Below are positions 34,589 to 43,008 of a stretch of DNA of 64,000 nucleotides, piece after piece. The DNA lies in assembly GCF_000935025.1 (NCBI RefSeq), contig NZ_CP010836.1, positions 2,480,001 to 2,544,000 of the forward strand, written 5' to 3'. Source of the DNA: Sphingomonas hengshuiensis. Lineage in GTDB: Bacteria; Pseudomonadota; Alphaproteobacteria; Sphingomonadales; Sphingomonadaceae. Both the position numbers and the translations under genes were made by a program. Every line of letters starts with the position of its first letter. Positions within the stretch are counted from its first letter, which is position 1. The notes beneath the pieces are model-generated. The model was not told where the DNA came from. It searched no databases and saw only the letters and a program-made list of their open reading frames with translations.

Positions 34589-34999
34589 TCAGCCCCCGCC
34601 ACCACGCCCCAGCGCAGTCTTCAGCATCAGTTGCTGCTTCCGATACAAACTCGTCATCGCCGTAAAATCCGCCTGGACCTGCCCCAGCTTGAGCAACTGG
34701 TCTTCCAGCGTCACGTTGTTGCCGTCCGGCTTGGTCTCGGTAATGTCCTTGTCGAGCACGATCCCCGCCCCCACCGGCTGCACCGCGCCCAGCCGCTTCA
34801 TCGCCGCCGTCAGTTCGACCTTCGGGCGCGCGACCATGCCGCTGCCGCCGACCATCGCCGCGAAGTTCGGCTCGGCGACGTCGCGCGTCTTGTAGCCTGG
34901 GGTTTCGCTGTTCGCGATGTTCTGCGCGATCACGCGCTGGCGTTCGGACAGGTTCATCATCCGCTCGCGGATGCCGGCAAGCAGGGGCAGCGTGCTCAT
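34589..34999 (-). CDS. flgB: Flagellar basal-body rod protein FlgB
   Basis: The 136-residue product has the axial motif (LLAGIRERMMNLSERQRVIA, QNIANSETPGYKTRDV) and the FlgB C terminus (GNNVTLEDQLLKLGQVQADF, MTSLYRKQQLMLKTALGRGG). FlgB forms the base of the rod. Unusually it is not beside flgC and fliE but follows the FlaEY-like gene on the opposite strand with one base between stop and start. Confidence 0.95.
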   Translation of the reverse strand: MSTLPLLAGIRERMMNLSERQRVIAQNIANSETPGYKTRDVAEPNFAAMVGGSGMVARPKVELTAAMKRLGAVQPVGAGIVLDKDITETKPDGNNVTLEDQLLKLGQVQADFTAMTSLYRKQQLMLKTALGRGGGG

Positions 35000-35000
35000 G

Positions 35001-37772
35001 TCAAAGTCCCGTGATGCTGGACGAGGTGCTGTTCAACCGCTTCAGCGCGGCGGTGTAGTTGGCGAGCTGGGCGGTCTCGCGCACCGTCGATCCCTTGCCG
35101 GTCTTGGTGTTCTTGACGCCGTCGACCAGCCTGGCCTTGCCATCGTCCCAATAGAGCGATCGATAGGCGGTCTGGCTCATCGACACCGCCTCGCCCATTT
35201 TCTTGAGCGCGACCTTGGCGTCGTCGAGCGTCGTCAGGTTGAGCGCCTCGCTCAGTCCCAGCCCGAACGTGCCGCCGGGCCGCACGCGCGGCGCGCCGCT
35301 GGCGACGGTCGGATCGGCCTGGATGCGCTGCGGGTCCAGCCCAAGCTTGGCGAGCGCGTCGGTGCCGTCCGGCCCGGCGAGCAGCTCGATCGCGTTCCCC
35401 GCCTTCATGTCGATGCGGAGCGATCGCCCCTCGCCGATCTTCGGCGTCGTCACCGTCGCCTTGCTCGCCCCCGCAATCCCGCGGATGCGATCGGCAAGCG
35501 TCGTCAGCGTGTCGTCGGCGGAGATCGTGATCTTGCGCACCGTGCCCTCGTTGACGCGGATCGAGAAGCTGTCGCCGGGGCGCAGCGCGGTCTGGGTCGT
35601 CAGCTTCTCCGAAACCTCGGGGTTCACCGTCCCGCGCGCAAAGCCCAGCGCGGAGAGCGCGTTCGCGCCCCCGACATTCGCCGCGATCCGCACGGGCTCG
35701 GTGCGCAACAGCGACGCGCCGAACTGGTTGGTGTCGGCGATGCCGCCCGTCGCCGGATCGATCCGCGCGACGAAGCCGTCGGTCGCGCCCAGCTTCGCAG
35801 CACCTAGCGTGCCGGTGGTGCGCCCGCCCGCGTAGAGCGTGCCCCCCATGAAGGCGAGCGAGTCGACCTGGTCGTCCGCCGACGATCCCAGATAGGTGAC
35901 GCTGGCGCTCGACAGCGCGGAATCGATCCGCGCGACAAAGCCGTCGCGGCCGCCGCCGGTGGCGTTGACCTGCGTCCCCGTCAGCGCGGCGTCGGTCGCC
36001 CCGCCCACTGCGATGCTGCCATCCGCGCCCACTGCGATCACCCGCGCATCGGCACTGCCCAGGCTGATCCGCCCCAATTCGGTCGACAGGGCGGCGGCAT
36101 CGAGCTTGCGCACCTCCGCGACGCCGTCCGACGCCATCAGCGCCAGCACATTGCCGTCGCCATCGATCGCCAGCCCGTTGAGCGTCTCGCTGCCGGTGCC
36201 GGAAAGCGTGCTGCGCTCGGCAATCGCGCCCGTGCTGTCGATCCGCGCGACAAAGGCGTCGCCGCCGCCGGTCGACACCCGTCCGCCGACAAAGATCGAC
36301 CCGTCCGCGCCGACCGCCAGCGCACGCGCGGTATCGGCGCCGACTGCGCGGACCACGGTGGAGAATTGCTCGTCGCCCTCGGCGTCGAACTTCGCGACCG
36401 CCATGTCGCCATCGGCAGTCGCGCCGTTGAAGCTGCCGTTGACGGTTGCCGCGACGACGATCCCACCGTCCGGCGCGATCGACACCGCCGCGCCGGTGGA
36501 CGAACCGCCCGCACCCAGGCTGCGCTGCCAGACGATCTTGCCCTCGCCGTCCATCTTGGTCAGGAACAGATTGTCGTCGCCATCGGAGCGGTTCGCGCCC
36601 AGATCGCCCTGCGTCGTGCCGACGACATAGCTGTTGCCCTGTGCATCGGTGGCGACCGCCGCCGCGTCGGTCGGGGCATAGACGTTGTTGGTCTTGGTCG
36701 TCTGGGTCTTGATCTTGCCGTCGAGGTCGGTCTTCGTCGTCGTCAGCGTCGTGGTCTTGCCGAGCAGCGTCGCGCGCGCGGTCTCCTGCCGATCGAGCGC
36801 GGAGAGTGTCGCCATCGTCTTGCGCGTCGCGGCGCCGCTGGGGTCGTCGATCCGGAACACGCTGGTCGCGGTGGGTGCGTCGAGCGCGGTCTGGCCGGTG
36901 GCGACGACCAGCGCGTCCTTCGCGCCGACCTGGTCGAGCGTCACGCGCTCCAGCCCGCTGGGCGCCTTCAGCGTCAGCCCCCATTTGTCGGTGCCTTTCT
37001 GCACCTCGAACTGCGCCAGCCAGCGCGGCGCGGACTCGCCATTTTCGTCGAGATAGACGCTGCCATCGGCGTTGCGCCGCGGGATCGCGGTGATCGCCGC
37101 ATTGATCGCGGCGGCGACCGAGTCCAGCGTCGGCGGCTGCGTCCCCTGCGCCAGATCGACGGTCACGGTATCGGTGGCGCCGGGCTTGTCGAGCTTGATC
37201 GTGAAGACTTCGCTGCCGGTCAGCCCGGGGATCGCGTCGGTGCGGTTCTTGACCAGCCCGGGCCCTTTGACGGCATATTGGTCGGGCGCGGACAGATCGA
37301 TCGTCTTGGCGCTGCGGCTGGGCTGGGCAAAGGCGAGGTTGACCTTGTCCGACGGCGCCTTGGCGAGGAAGGCCTGGACATCGGCCAGCCCCTTGGCAAA
37401 GCTGGTCTGGAGCGTGGCGCGCTGCGCCGACGACGCGGTCTTGACCGACGCCGCCTCGGCCAGCAGCCGCAGGCGATCGAGCGCCTTGTACGCGATGAAG
37501 CTTGTCTGGACGTCCTCGGGCAGCAGCTCCGATCCGGTGCCGGCCTTGTCGATGACGGTCTTCATCGCCTTGATCGTCGATACCTGGCTCGACAGCGGCG
37601 CGCTGGTCTTGGTTTCCTTCCAGGGCGGCGTCGTGGCGGCGAGCGTGAACTGCGCCTTGGCGGTGCGTACCGCCTTGCTTTCATAGGCAATCGTCTCAAG
37701 CGAGCTGCTCGAGACGCCCGTCCCGGTCAGCAGGCTCAGCCCCGCCAGACTGTTCGATAAATTCACCGCCAT
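35001..37772 (-). CDS. Large FlaEY-like flagellar protein with beta-propeller repeats
   Basis: The 923-residue protein has no signal peptide. Residues ~380-720 hold about six repeats of the form AVGADGSIFVGGR...DAFVARID, the pattern of SBBP-type beta-propeller blades. Before and after lie flagellin/hook-like parts: an IN-type motif (FSIRVNEGTVRKITISADDT, then DTLTTLADRIRGIAGASKAT) and a C-terminal helix ending LANYTAALKRLNSTSSS. It resembles Caulobacter FlaEY, described as a regulatory protein for flagellin, in size and layout as I remember it. It is the first gene before flgB. It may be an axial or export-associated protein. Confidence 0.6.
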   Translation of the reverse strand: MAVNLSNSLAGLSLLTGTGVSSSSLETIAYESKAVRTAKAQFTLAATTPPWKETKTSAPLSSQVSTIKAMKTVIDKAGTGSELLPEDVQTSFIAYKALDRLRLLAEAASVKTASSAQRATLQTSFAKGLADVQAFLAKAPSDKVNLAFAQPSRSAKTIDLSAPDQYAVKGPGLVKNRTDAIPGLTGSEVFTIKLDKPGATDTVTVDLAQGTQPPTLDSVAAAINAAITAIPRRNADGSVYLDENGESAPRWLAQFEVQKGTDKWGLTLKAPSGLERVTLDQVGAKDALVVATGQTALDAPTATSVFRIDDPSGAATRKTMATLSALDRQETARATLLGKTTTLTTTKTDLDGKIKTQTTKTNNVYAPTDAAAVATDAQGNSYVVGTTQGDLGANRSDGDDNLFLTKMDGEGKIVWQRSLGAGGSSTGAAVSIAPDGGIVVAATVNGSFNGATADGDMAVAKFDAEGDEQFSTVVRAVGADTARALAVGADGSIFVGGRVSTGGGDAFVARIDSTGAIAERSTLSGTGSETLNGLAIDGDGNVLALMASDGVAEVRKLDAAALSTELGRISLGSADARVIAVGADGSIAVGGATDAALTGTQVNATGGGRDGFVARIDSALSSASVTYLGSSADDQVDSLAFMGGTLYAGGRTTGTLGAAKLGATDGFVARIDPATGGIADTNQFGASLLRTEPVRIAANVGGANALSALGFARGTVNPEVSEKLTTQTALRPGDSFSIRVNEGTVRKITISADDTLTTLADRIRGIAGASKATVTTPKIGEGRSLRIDMKAGNAIELLAGPDGTDALAKLGLDPQRIQADPTVASGAPRVRPGGTFGLGLSEALNLTTLDDAKVALKKMGEAVSMSQTAYRSLYWDDGKARLVDGVKNTKTGKGSTVRETAQLANYTAALKRLNSTSSSITGL

Positions 37773-37795
37773 GCGACTGCCTCTGCCCCCTTGAT

Positions 37796-37803
37796 CCTAT
37801 AAT
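37796..37803 (+). promoter_or_regulatory. fliG promoter -10 element
   Basis: CCTATAAT lies 57 bases before the fliG start, between the divergent FlaEY-like gene and fliG. Exactly 27 bases upstream ends GATAAATTCACCG (37756-37768), a weak match to the palindrome that runs into the FlaEY-like coding start. Confidence 0.45.
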
Positions 37804-37860
37804 AGACGAGCCGGCGCCTCCGCAGAGTCGCGCGGGCGCAAATTTATAAGAGGGACGAGA

Positions 37861-38895
37861 ATGAGCCTGATGGCGCCGATCGCAGAGCCGGCCGAACTCA
37901 AAAAGTACAGCGGGGCCCAGCGCGCGGCCGCGCTGATGCTGGCGCTGGGCCGCGAACATGGCGCGCCGATCTGGGAACAGCTTTCCACCGACGAGATCAA
38001 GGAATTGTCGTCGACCATCGCCGGGCTGGGGCGCATTTCCTCCGCGGTGGTCGAGCATCTGCTGATCCAGTTCACCGGCGAAGTCGCCAGCATGGCGTCG
38101 CTCCACGGCAGCTACGAAACGACCGAGCGGCTGCTCGGCGGCATCCTGCCCGGCGACAAGGTCAAGGAGATCATGGAGGACATCCGCGGCCCCTCGGGCC
38201 GGACGATGTGGGACAAGCTCTCCAATGTCAGCGAGTCGGTGCTGGCGGGTGCACTTCGCCACGAATATCCGCAGACGGTGGCAGTGATCCTGTCCAAGCT
38301 GCGCGCCGATCACGCCGCGCGCGTCATCGCCGAGCTGCCGCGCGACTTCTCGGTCGACGTGGTGATGCGGATGCTGCGGATGGATACCGTGCAGAAGGAC
38401 GTCATCAACCAGGTCGAGCAGACGCTGAAGAGCGAGTTCATGACCAACCTGTCGCGCTCGAACAAGCGCGACCCGCACGAGGCGATGGCGGAGCTGTTCA
38501 ACTCGCTGGATCGCGCGACCGAGGAAGCGATGCTGACCGCGCTCGATGGCCGCGCGCCCGAAAGCGCCGAGCGTATCCGCGCGCTGATGTTCACCTTCGA
38601 GGATCTGTCGAACCTGCTCCCCGCCGCGATCGCAGTGATCGTCCGCAACGCCGACAAGCGCGAAATGGCGCTGGCGCTGAAGGGCGCGCCGGAGCAGCTC
38701 AAGCAGCTCTTCTTCGGCGCGATGACCGAACGCGCGTCGAAGCTGATGCGCGAGGACATGGCCGGGATGGGCCCGGTCCGCGCCCGCGACTGCGAGGAAG
38801 CGCAATCGTCGCTCGTCCGCCTGGCCAAGAGCCTGGCAGATCGCGGCGAAATCATGCTCGTCGACCCCAAGTCCGACGACGCGATGATCATCTGA
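37861..38895 (+). CDS. fliG: Flagellar motor switch protein FliG
   Basis: The 344-residue protein shows all three domains: N-terminal YSGAQRAAALMLALG, middle LRHEYPQTVAVILSKLRADH with ARVIAELP, and the C-terminal torque domain (IRALMFTFEDLSNLLPAAIA, MTERASKLMREDMAGMGPVR with conserved charged residues). It sits on the MS ring and contacts MotA. A GAGGGACGAGA ribosome site precedes the ATG. Confidence 0.96.
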   Translation: MSLMAPIAEPAELKKYSGAQRAAALMLALGREHGAPIWEQLSTDEIKELSSTIAGLGRISSAVVEHLLIQFTGEVASMASLHGSYETTERLLGGILPGDKVKEIMEDIRGPSGRTMWDKLSNVSESVLAGALRHEYPQTVAVILSKLRADHAARVIAELPRDFSVDVVMRMLRMDTVQKDVINQVEQTLKSEFMTNLSRSNKRDPHEAMAELFNSLDRATEEAMLTALDGRAPESAERIRALMFTFEDLSNLLPAAIAVIVRNADKREMALALKGAPEQLKQLFFGAMTERASKLMREDMAGMGPVRARDCEEAQSSLVRLAKSLADRGEIMLVDPKSDDAMII

Positions 38896-38908
38896 CGAGG
38901 ACGCCAAG

Positions 38909-39556
38909 ATGAGCCTGCACAGCGTCGAGCGTTTCGCTTTCGATCGTATCTTCACCGTCGCCAGCGGCGATTCCGCCCCGACCGGCGACAGCCTGCTCGA
39001 ACTGGCGGCGCTCCGCGTCGAGATGGCGGCGCTGAAGGCCGAGCAGGGCGCGCAGGTCGCGCTCGCCCGCGCGCAAGGGTTCGACGCCGGGCTGGCCCAG
39101 GCGCGGGCGGAGCGCGAGGTCGCGTTGCTGAGTGCCGTCGATGCGCTACAGGCGGGGATCGAGACGCTCGACGAACGCTTCGCCGACGTCACTCGGCGCG
39201 TGACCAGCGACGCCGCCGAGATCGCACTGGCAGCCGCCGACATGATCGCGGGCCGCGCGCTCGAAACCGCGCCCGGCGACGCGATCGACGCCGCGATCGG
39301 CCGCGTGCTGGCCCAGGTTGCGCGCGGCACCGAACTCGAAATCCGCGTCCACCCCGACATTATCGACGCGGTCGAGGCGCGCATCGCCGAGCGCCAGTCA
39401 CGCGACCGGCGCAAGCTGTCGCTCACCGTCATCGGCGACGTCACGCTCGCCCCCGGCGACGCCATGATCGGCTGGGAACAGGGCGGACTGGCGCTCGACG
39501 CCGCGGCACGCCGACGCGCAGTCGAGGCCGAACTACACTCGCTGCTACACCCCTAA
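38909..39556 (+). CDS. fliH: Flagellar export ATPase regulator FliH
   Basis: The 215-residue protein has a coiled-coil N-terminal half (LAALRVEMAALKAEQGAQVA, LARAQGFDAGLAQARAERE) and the FliH/YscL C-terminal region (LEIRVHPDIIDAVEAR, LSLTVIGDVTLAPGDAMIGW). FliH is the stalk that tethers FliI to the C ring. It follows fliG; fliI itself is far away at the window end. Confidence 0.88.
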   Translation: MSLHSVERFAFDRIFTVASGDSAPTGDSLLELAALRVEMAALKAEQGAQVALARAQGFDAGLAQARAEREVALLSAVDALQAGIETLDERFADVTRRVTSDAAEIALAAADMIAGRALETAPGDAIDAAIGRVLAQVARGTELEIRVHPDIIDAVEARIAERQSRDRRKLSLTVIGDVTLAPGDAMIGWEQGGLALDAAARRRAVEAELHSLLHP

Positions 39557-39564
39557 AGACGGGA

Positions 39565-39594
39565 CTTCCCCCTCCTGATTGCGGGAGGGGGAAG
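39565..39594. terminator. Perfect hairpin after fliH
   Basis: CTTCCCCCTCC (39565-39575) and GGAGGGGGAAG (39584-39594) form a perfect 11-bp stem directly after the fliH stop. No T-run follows, so it is either a weak terminator or an RNA 3'-end protecting structure. Confidence 0.5.
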
Positions 39595-39622
39595 ACGGGC
39601 GAGCGAAGACGCAGAGCCACTA

Positions 39623-39672
39623 GGCAAAAAATTCCCACCCGGCACAATCTGCCGTCCAACCCCTCCTATAAT
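39623..39672 (+). promoter_or_regulatory. fliF operon promoter region
   Basis: CCTATAAT is at 39665-39672. GGCAAAAAATTCCC (39623-39636) ends 28 bases upstream, and a second partial palindrome GGCACAATCTGCCG (39641-39654) ends 10 bases upstream. Confidence 0.55.
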
Positions 39673-39716
39673 TAGGATAAGGGGCACCCAGCCCCCGGTC
39701 ACGCAACGGGGCGGCT

Positions 39717-41315
39717 TTGGAAGCGATCACAAACTTTGCCGGGCAACTCGGCCCCAAAAGGCTGCTGCTGATGGGCGGCGTCGCCTTGGCGCTGCTCGCC
39801 GCGCTCGCCTTCGTCGCCTCCAGCGGCTCGAACGCGCAGATGGGCTTTCTCTACACCGATCTGGATGCGTCCTCGGCCGCGACGATCACCGACAAGCTCA
39901 AGGCACAGAATATCGATTATACGCTGTCCGCCGACGGCACGTCGATCATGGCGCCACAGGACAAGCTCGCCGAACTGCGGATGAGCCTGGCCGGCGAGAA
40001 GCTGGGCGGCAAGATCGGCTATGACGTGCTCGACGCCGAACAGCCCTTCGGCGTCTCCTCCAGCCGCGCCAAGATGAACGAGACCCGCGCGATCGAAGGC
40101 GAACTCGCCAAGTCGGTCGAGACGATCCAGGACGTCACGGCGGCGCGCGTCCACATCGTGATGCCCGAACGGACGATGTTCGCCAGCGAAACCCGCAAGG
40201 CGACCGCCGCCGTCACCGTCAAGACCAAGGGGCGGATCTCGTCCGAGACGATCGCCGCGATCCGCTATCTCGTCGCCTCCTCGGTGCCCGAGCTTTCACC
40301 CGACGCAGTGTCGGTGGTCGACCAGACCGGCGCCTTGCTGGCGCGCGCGGGCGATCCGGGCACCGCCGGCGCCGGCGATGCGGACGAGCGCCAGGCGGCG
40401 GTCGAGGCCAAGCTTCGCTCCGAGATCGAATCGCTGCTCGAGCCGATCGTCGGCCAGGGCAAGGTCCGCGCCGAAGTCTCGGCCCAGATCGACCGCGACC
40501 AGACCCGCGAGGAATCGACGATGTTCGATCCCGACAAGCAGGTCATCTCGCGCCAGGTCAGCGTCGAGAGCGGCGACCAGAACAGCGAGACCGATGCAGC
40601 CCCCGGCACCACGTCGATCGGCAACCAGCTTCCCGAGGCGCAGGGCCAGGGCGGCGGCGGTGCCGGTCCTTCGAAACAGACGACGAGCAACCAGACTTCC
40701 GAAGACACGACCTATGACAACAGCGCGACCAAGACGGTCACGCTGCGCGCGCCGGGCAAGGTCACGCGGCTGTCGGTCGCGGTGATGGTCGATGGCGGCG
40801 AAAAGGGCCTGCCCCAGCCGCAGATCCAGCGGCTCCAGCGGCTGGTGGAGAATGCCGTCGGCGCGGATGCCGAACGCGGCGACAGCGTCGTGGTGGAGAG
40901 CATGGCGTTTTCGGGCGGCGACGCGCTGGCCGACAAGGATGCCGGGCTGCTGTCGCTGCTCCCGATGGACCGCATCTGGAGCCTGTTGCAGCTCATCGTG
41001 ATCGGCGTGGTCGGATTGGTCGCGCTGCGGATGCTCAAGCCCAAGACCGTGCCCGGCATGGCGGACGGTGCCCCCGCGCTCGCCGGCCCGACGCCGGAGA
41101 TGCTCGCGCTCGCGGAGCGCGCCGCGGGCGGCGACGCCGAGGCGCAGCAGCAATTGGAGGCGCTCAACGTCGATCCGCCGCTGCTCGACCAGGAAATCGC
41201 CCTCGCCCAGGTCGACGGACGCATCAAACTTTCCGCGCTCAAGCGCATCGGTGACGCGATCAACGCCAGCCCGCCCGAGGCGGCTTCGGTGATCCGTCAG
41301 TGGATGAACACATAG
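39717..41315 (+). CDS. fliF: Flagellar MS-ring protein FliF
   Basis: From a TTG the product is 532 residues with two membrane helices (LLLMGGVALALLAALAFVA near residue 12; WSLLQLIVIGVVGLVALRML near 420). Ring-building motifs include LYTDLDASSAATITDKLKAQ, YDVLDAEQPFGVSSS, ELAKSVETIQDVTAARVHIV and the periplasmic SVVESMAF-type end. The C terminus (IDGRIKLSALKRIGDAINAS-like) binds FliG. It begins the operon fliF-fliN-flbD-flhA. Confidence 0.96.
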   Translation: MEAITNFAGQLGPKRLLLMGGVALALLAALAFVASSGSNAQMGFLYTDLDASSAATITDKLKAQNIDYTLSADGTSIMAPQDKLAELRMSLAGEKLGGKIGYDVLDAEQPFGVSSSRAKMNETRAIEGELAKSVETIQDVTAARVHIVMPERTMFASETRKATAAVTVKTKGRISSETIAAIRYLVASSVPELSPDAVSVVDQTGALLARAGDPGTAGAGDADERQAAVEAKLRSEIESLLEPIVGQGKVRAEVSAQIDRDQTREESTMFDPDKQVISRQVSVESGDQNSETDAAPGTTSIGNQLPEAQGQGGGGAGPSKQTTSNQTSEDTTYDNSATKTVTLRAPGKVTRLSVAVMVDGGEKGLPQPQIQRLQRLVENAVGADAERGDSVVVESMAFSGGDALADKDAGLLSLLPMDRIWSLLQLIVIGVVGLVALRMLKPKTVPGMADGAPALAGPTPEMLALAERAAGGDAEAQQQLEALNVDPPLLDQEIALAQVDGRIKLSALKRIGDAINASPPEAASVIRQWMNT

Positions 41316-41326
41316 GAACCCCGACG

Positions 41327-41677
41327 ATGAGCATCGATCCGCACGACATCATCCCCGCCGAGCCCGGCGAACAGCAGGGCCCGGTCTTCGAAGACTTCGA
41401 ACCGCTCCCGATGGGAGACACCAGCACCACCGGCTCCGAAGGGCTGGAGGCCGTCCATGACGTGCCCGTCAAGGTCCAGGCGATCCTGGGCCGCGCGCGG
41501 ATGCCCGTCGGCGAATTGCTCCATTTGCGCGAAGGCCATGTCGTCGAACTGGATCGCCGCGTCGGCGAACCCGTCGACATTTTCGTCAACGATCGGCTGA
41601 TCGCGCGCGGCGAAGTCGTGCTGATCGACAACGCGCTGGGCGTGACGCTGACCGAAATCGTGCGGGCCGATCGCTGA
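41327..41677 (+). CDS. fliN: Flagellar motor switch protein FliN
   Basis: I start at the ATG at 41327, behind AGGAACC, rather than the in-frame ATG at 41300 that lies inside fliF. The 116-residue product has an acidic N-terminal stretch and the SpoA domain (LEAVHDVPVKVQAILGRARM, VGELLHLREGHVVELDRRVG, VDIFVNDRLIARGEVVLID). It is the conventional FliN, longer than the 78-residue copy at 26.8 kb. The flbD start overlaps its stop. Confidence 0.92.
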   Translation: MSIDPHDIIPAEPGEQQGPVFEDFEPLPMGDTSTTGSEGLEAVHDVPVKVQAILGRARMPVGELLHLREGHVVELDRRVGEPVDIFVNDRLIARGEVVLIDNALGVTLTEIVRADR

Positions 41678-43008
41678 TGGCGTCGATCCGAATGCTATTG
41701 GTCGGCGCGCCCGGCACCGAGTTCCGGCGCGCGGCCGAACTGGCGCGCGAAGCCGGTGCCGATGTCGCGATGGCGGACGGCCCCGGCGACGCGCTGGGAA
41801 TGTTGCGCGCCTCCGGCGGCGACCTGGTAATGATCGATGTCGAGACCGACGTGCCGCTGTTCATGGCCAGCCTGCGCGCCGAACGCTTCACGATTCCGGT
41901 GCTCGCCTGCGGGATCGGCGCCTCTGCCGAGCGCGCCGTGGCGGCGATCCGGGCAGGCGCGCGCGATTATGTGCCGTTGCCTCCGCAACGCGACCTGATC
42001 GCCGCGGCGATCGCCTCGGTCGTGCAGCGCAAGCCGCCCGAACTGATCGGCGACAATCCCGCGCTGGCGCGTGCGCTCGCGCTCGCCTCGGCGGTCGCGC
42101 CCAGCGGCGCGCCGGTGCTCGTCACCGGCGAGCGCGGAAGCGGCAAGGAGACGATGGCGCGAACGATCCACGAGGCATCAGGGCGCGGCACCGCGATGCT
42201 CGTCGTCGAATGCGCCGGTGTCGCCGCCGACGTAATCGAATCCGAACTGTTCGGGCATGAGGAAGGCGCCTTTGTCGGCGCCGTCGCACGGCGCATCGGG
42301 CGGTTCGAAAAAGCGGGCACGGGAACCATCCTGCTGCGCGAAGTCAGCGCGCTGGCCCCCGCGACCCAGGCGCGGCTGCTGTCCACGCTCCAGGAACAGC
42401 GCTTCACGCGCGTCGGCGGACGCGAGCCGGTGCCGTTCCACGCCCGGCTGATCGCGACCACGACGCTCGATCTCGAGGCGGCAGTGAGCGCCGGTGCATT
42501 TCGCGCCGACCTGCTCGTCCGGCTGGGGCTGGTCCGTGTCGACGTACCGCCGCTGCGCGCGCGCGGCGACGATGCCGCGCGGCTCGCGCGCCACTTCGCC
42601 CAGCGCCTCGCCGAAGCCGACGGCACCCGCGAGCGCGCGTTCAGCGACGACGCGCTGGCGCTCGTCACCCGCTATGGCTGGCCGGGCAATATCCGCGAGT
42701 TGGAGGATTGCATCCACCGCGCCGTCCTTCTGGCGCGCGGCACCCGGATCGAGGCGAGCGACCTGGTGCGCTCCGACGGCAGCCGCCTGATCGACCTGGA
42801 GACCAGCGAGCCGCACCGTTTCCAGGTGCAGGGGCTGGTCGGCCACACCGTCGAGGAAGTCGAGCGCGAGCTGATCCTGCAGACGCTGGAGCGGTGCCAC
42901 GGCAACCGCACATCGGCATCGAGCATCCTCGGCATCTCCGTGCGCACGATGCGCAACAAGCTGCGCACCTTTATCGAAGCCGGCATCCCGGTTTCGCCGG
43001 CGCCCTAA
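41677..43008 (+). CDS. flbD: FlbD-type flagellar regulator with degenerate AAA+ site
   Basis: The 443-residue protein has a receiver-like N domain (Asp54 present but the strand-1 acidic pair missing), a sigma-54-activator AAA+ domain and a Fis-type helix-turn-helix (NRTSASSILGISVRTMRNKL). Walker A is intact (GERGSGKE, residues 151-158). The sigma-54 contact loop reads GAFVGA (197-202) instead of GAFTGA, and Walker B reads ILLREVS with Arg221 in place of the aspartate. In Caulobacter FlbD with FliX activates sigma-54 class II/III flagellar promoters; this version probably cannot work that way. It lies between fliN and flhA in one operon. Confidence 0.88.
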   Translation: MASIRMLLVGAPGTEFRRAAELAREAGADVAMADGPGDALGMLRASGGDLVMIDVETDVPLFMASLRAERFTIPVLACGIGASAERAVAAIRAGARDYVPLPPQRDLIAAAIASVVQRKPPELIGDNPALARALALASAVAPSGAPVLVTGERGSGKETMARTIHEASGRGTAMLVVECAGVAADVIESELFGHEEGAFVGAVARRIGRFEKAGTGTILLREVSALAPATQARLLSTLQEQRFTRVGGREPVPFHARLIATTTLDLEAAVSAGAFRADLLVRLGLVRVDVPPLRARGDDAARLARHFAQRLAEADGTRERAFSDDALALVTRYGWPGNIRELEDCIHRAVLLARGTRIEASDLVRSDGSRLIDLETSEPHRFQVQGLVGHTVEEVERELILQTLERCHGNRTSASSILGISVRTMRNKLRTFIEAGIPVSPAP

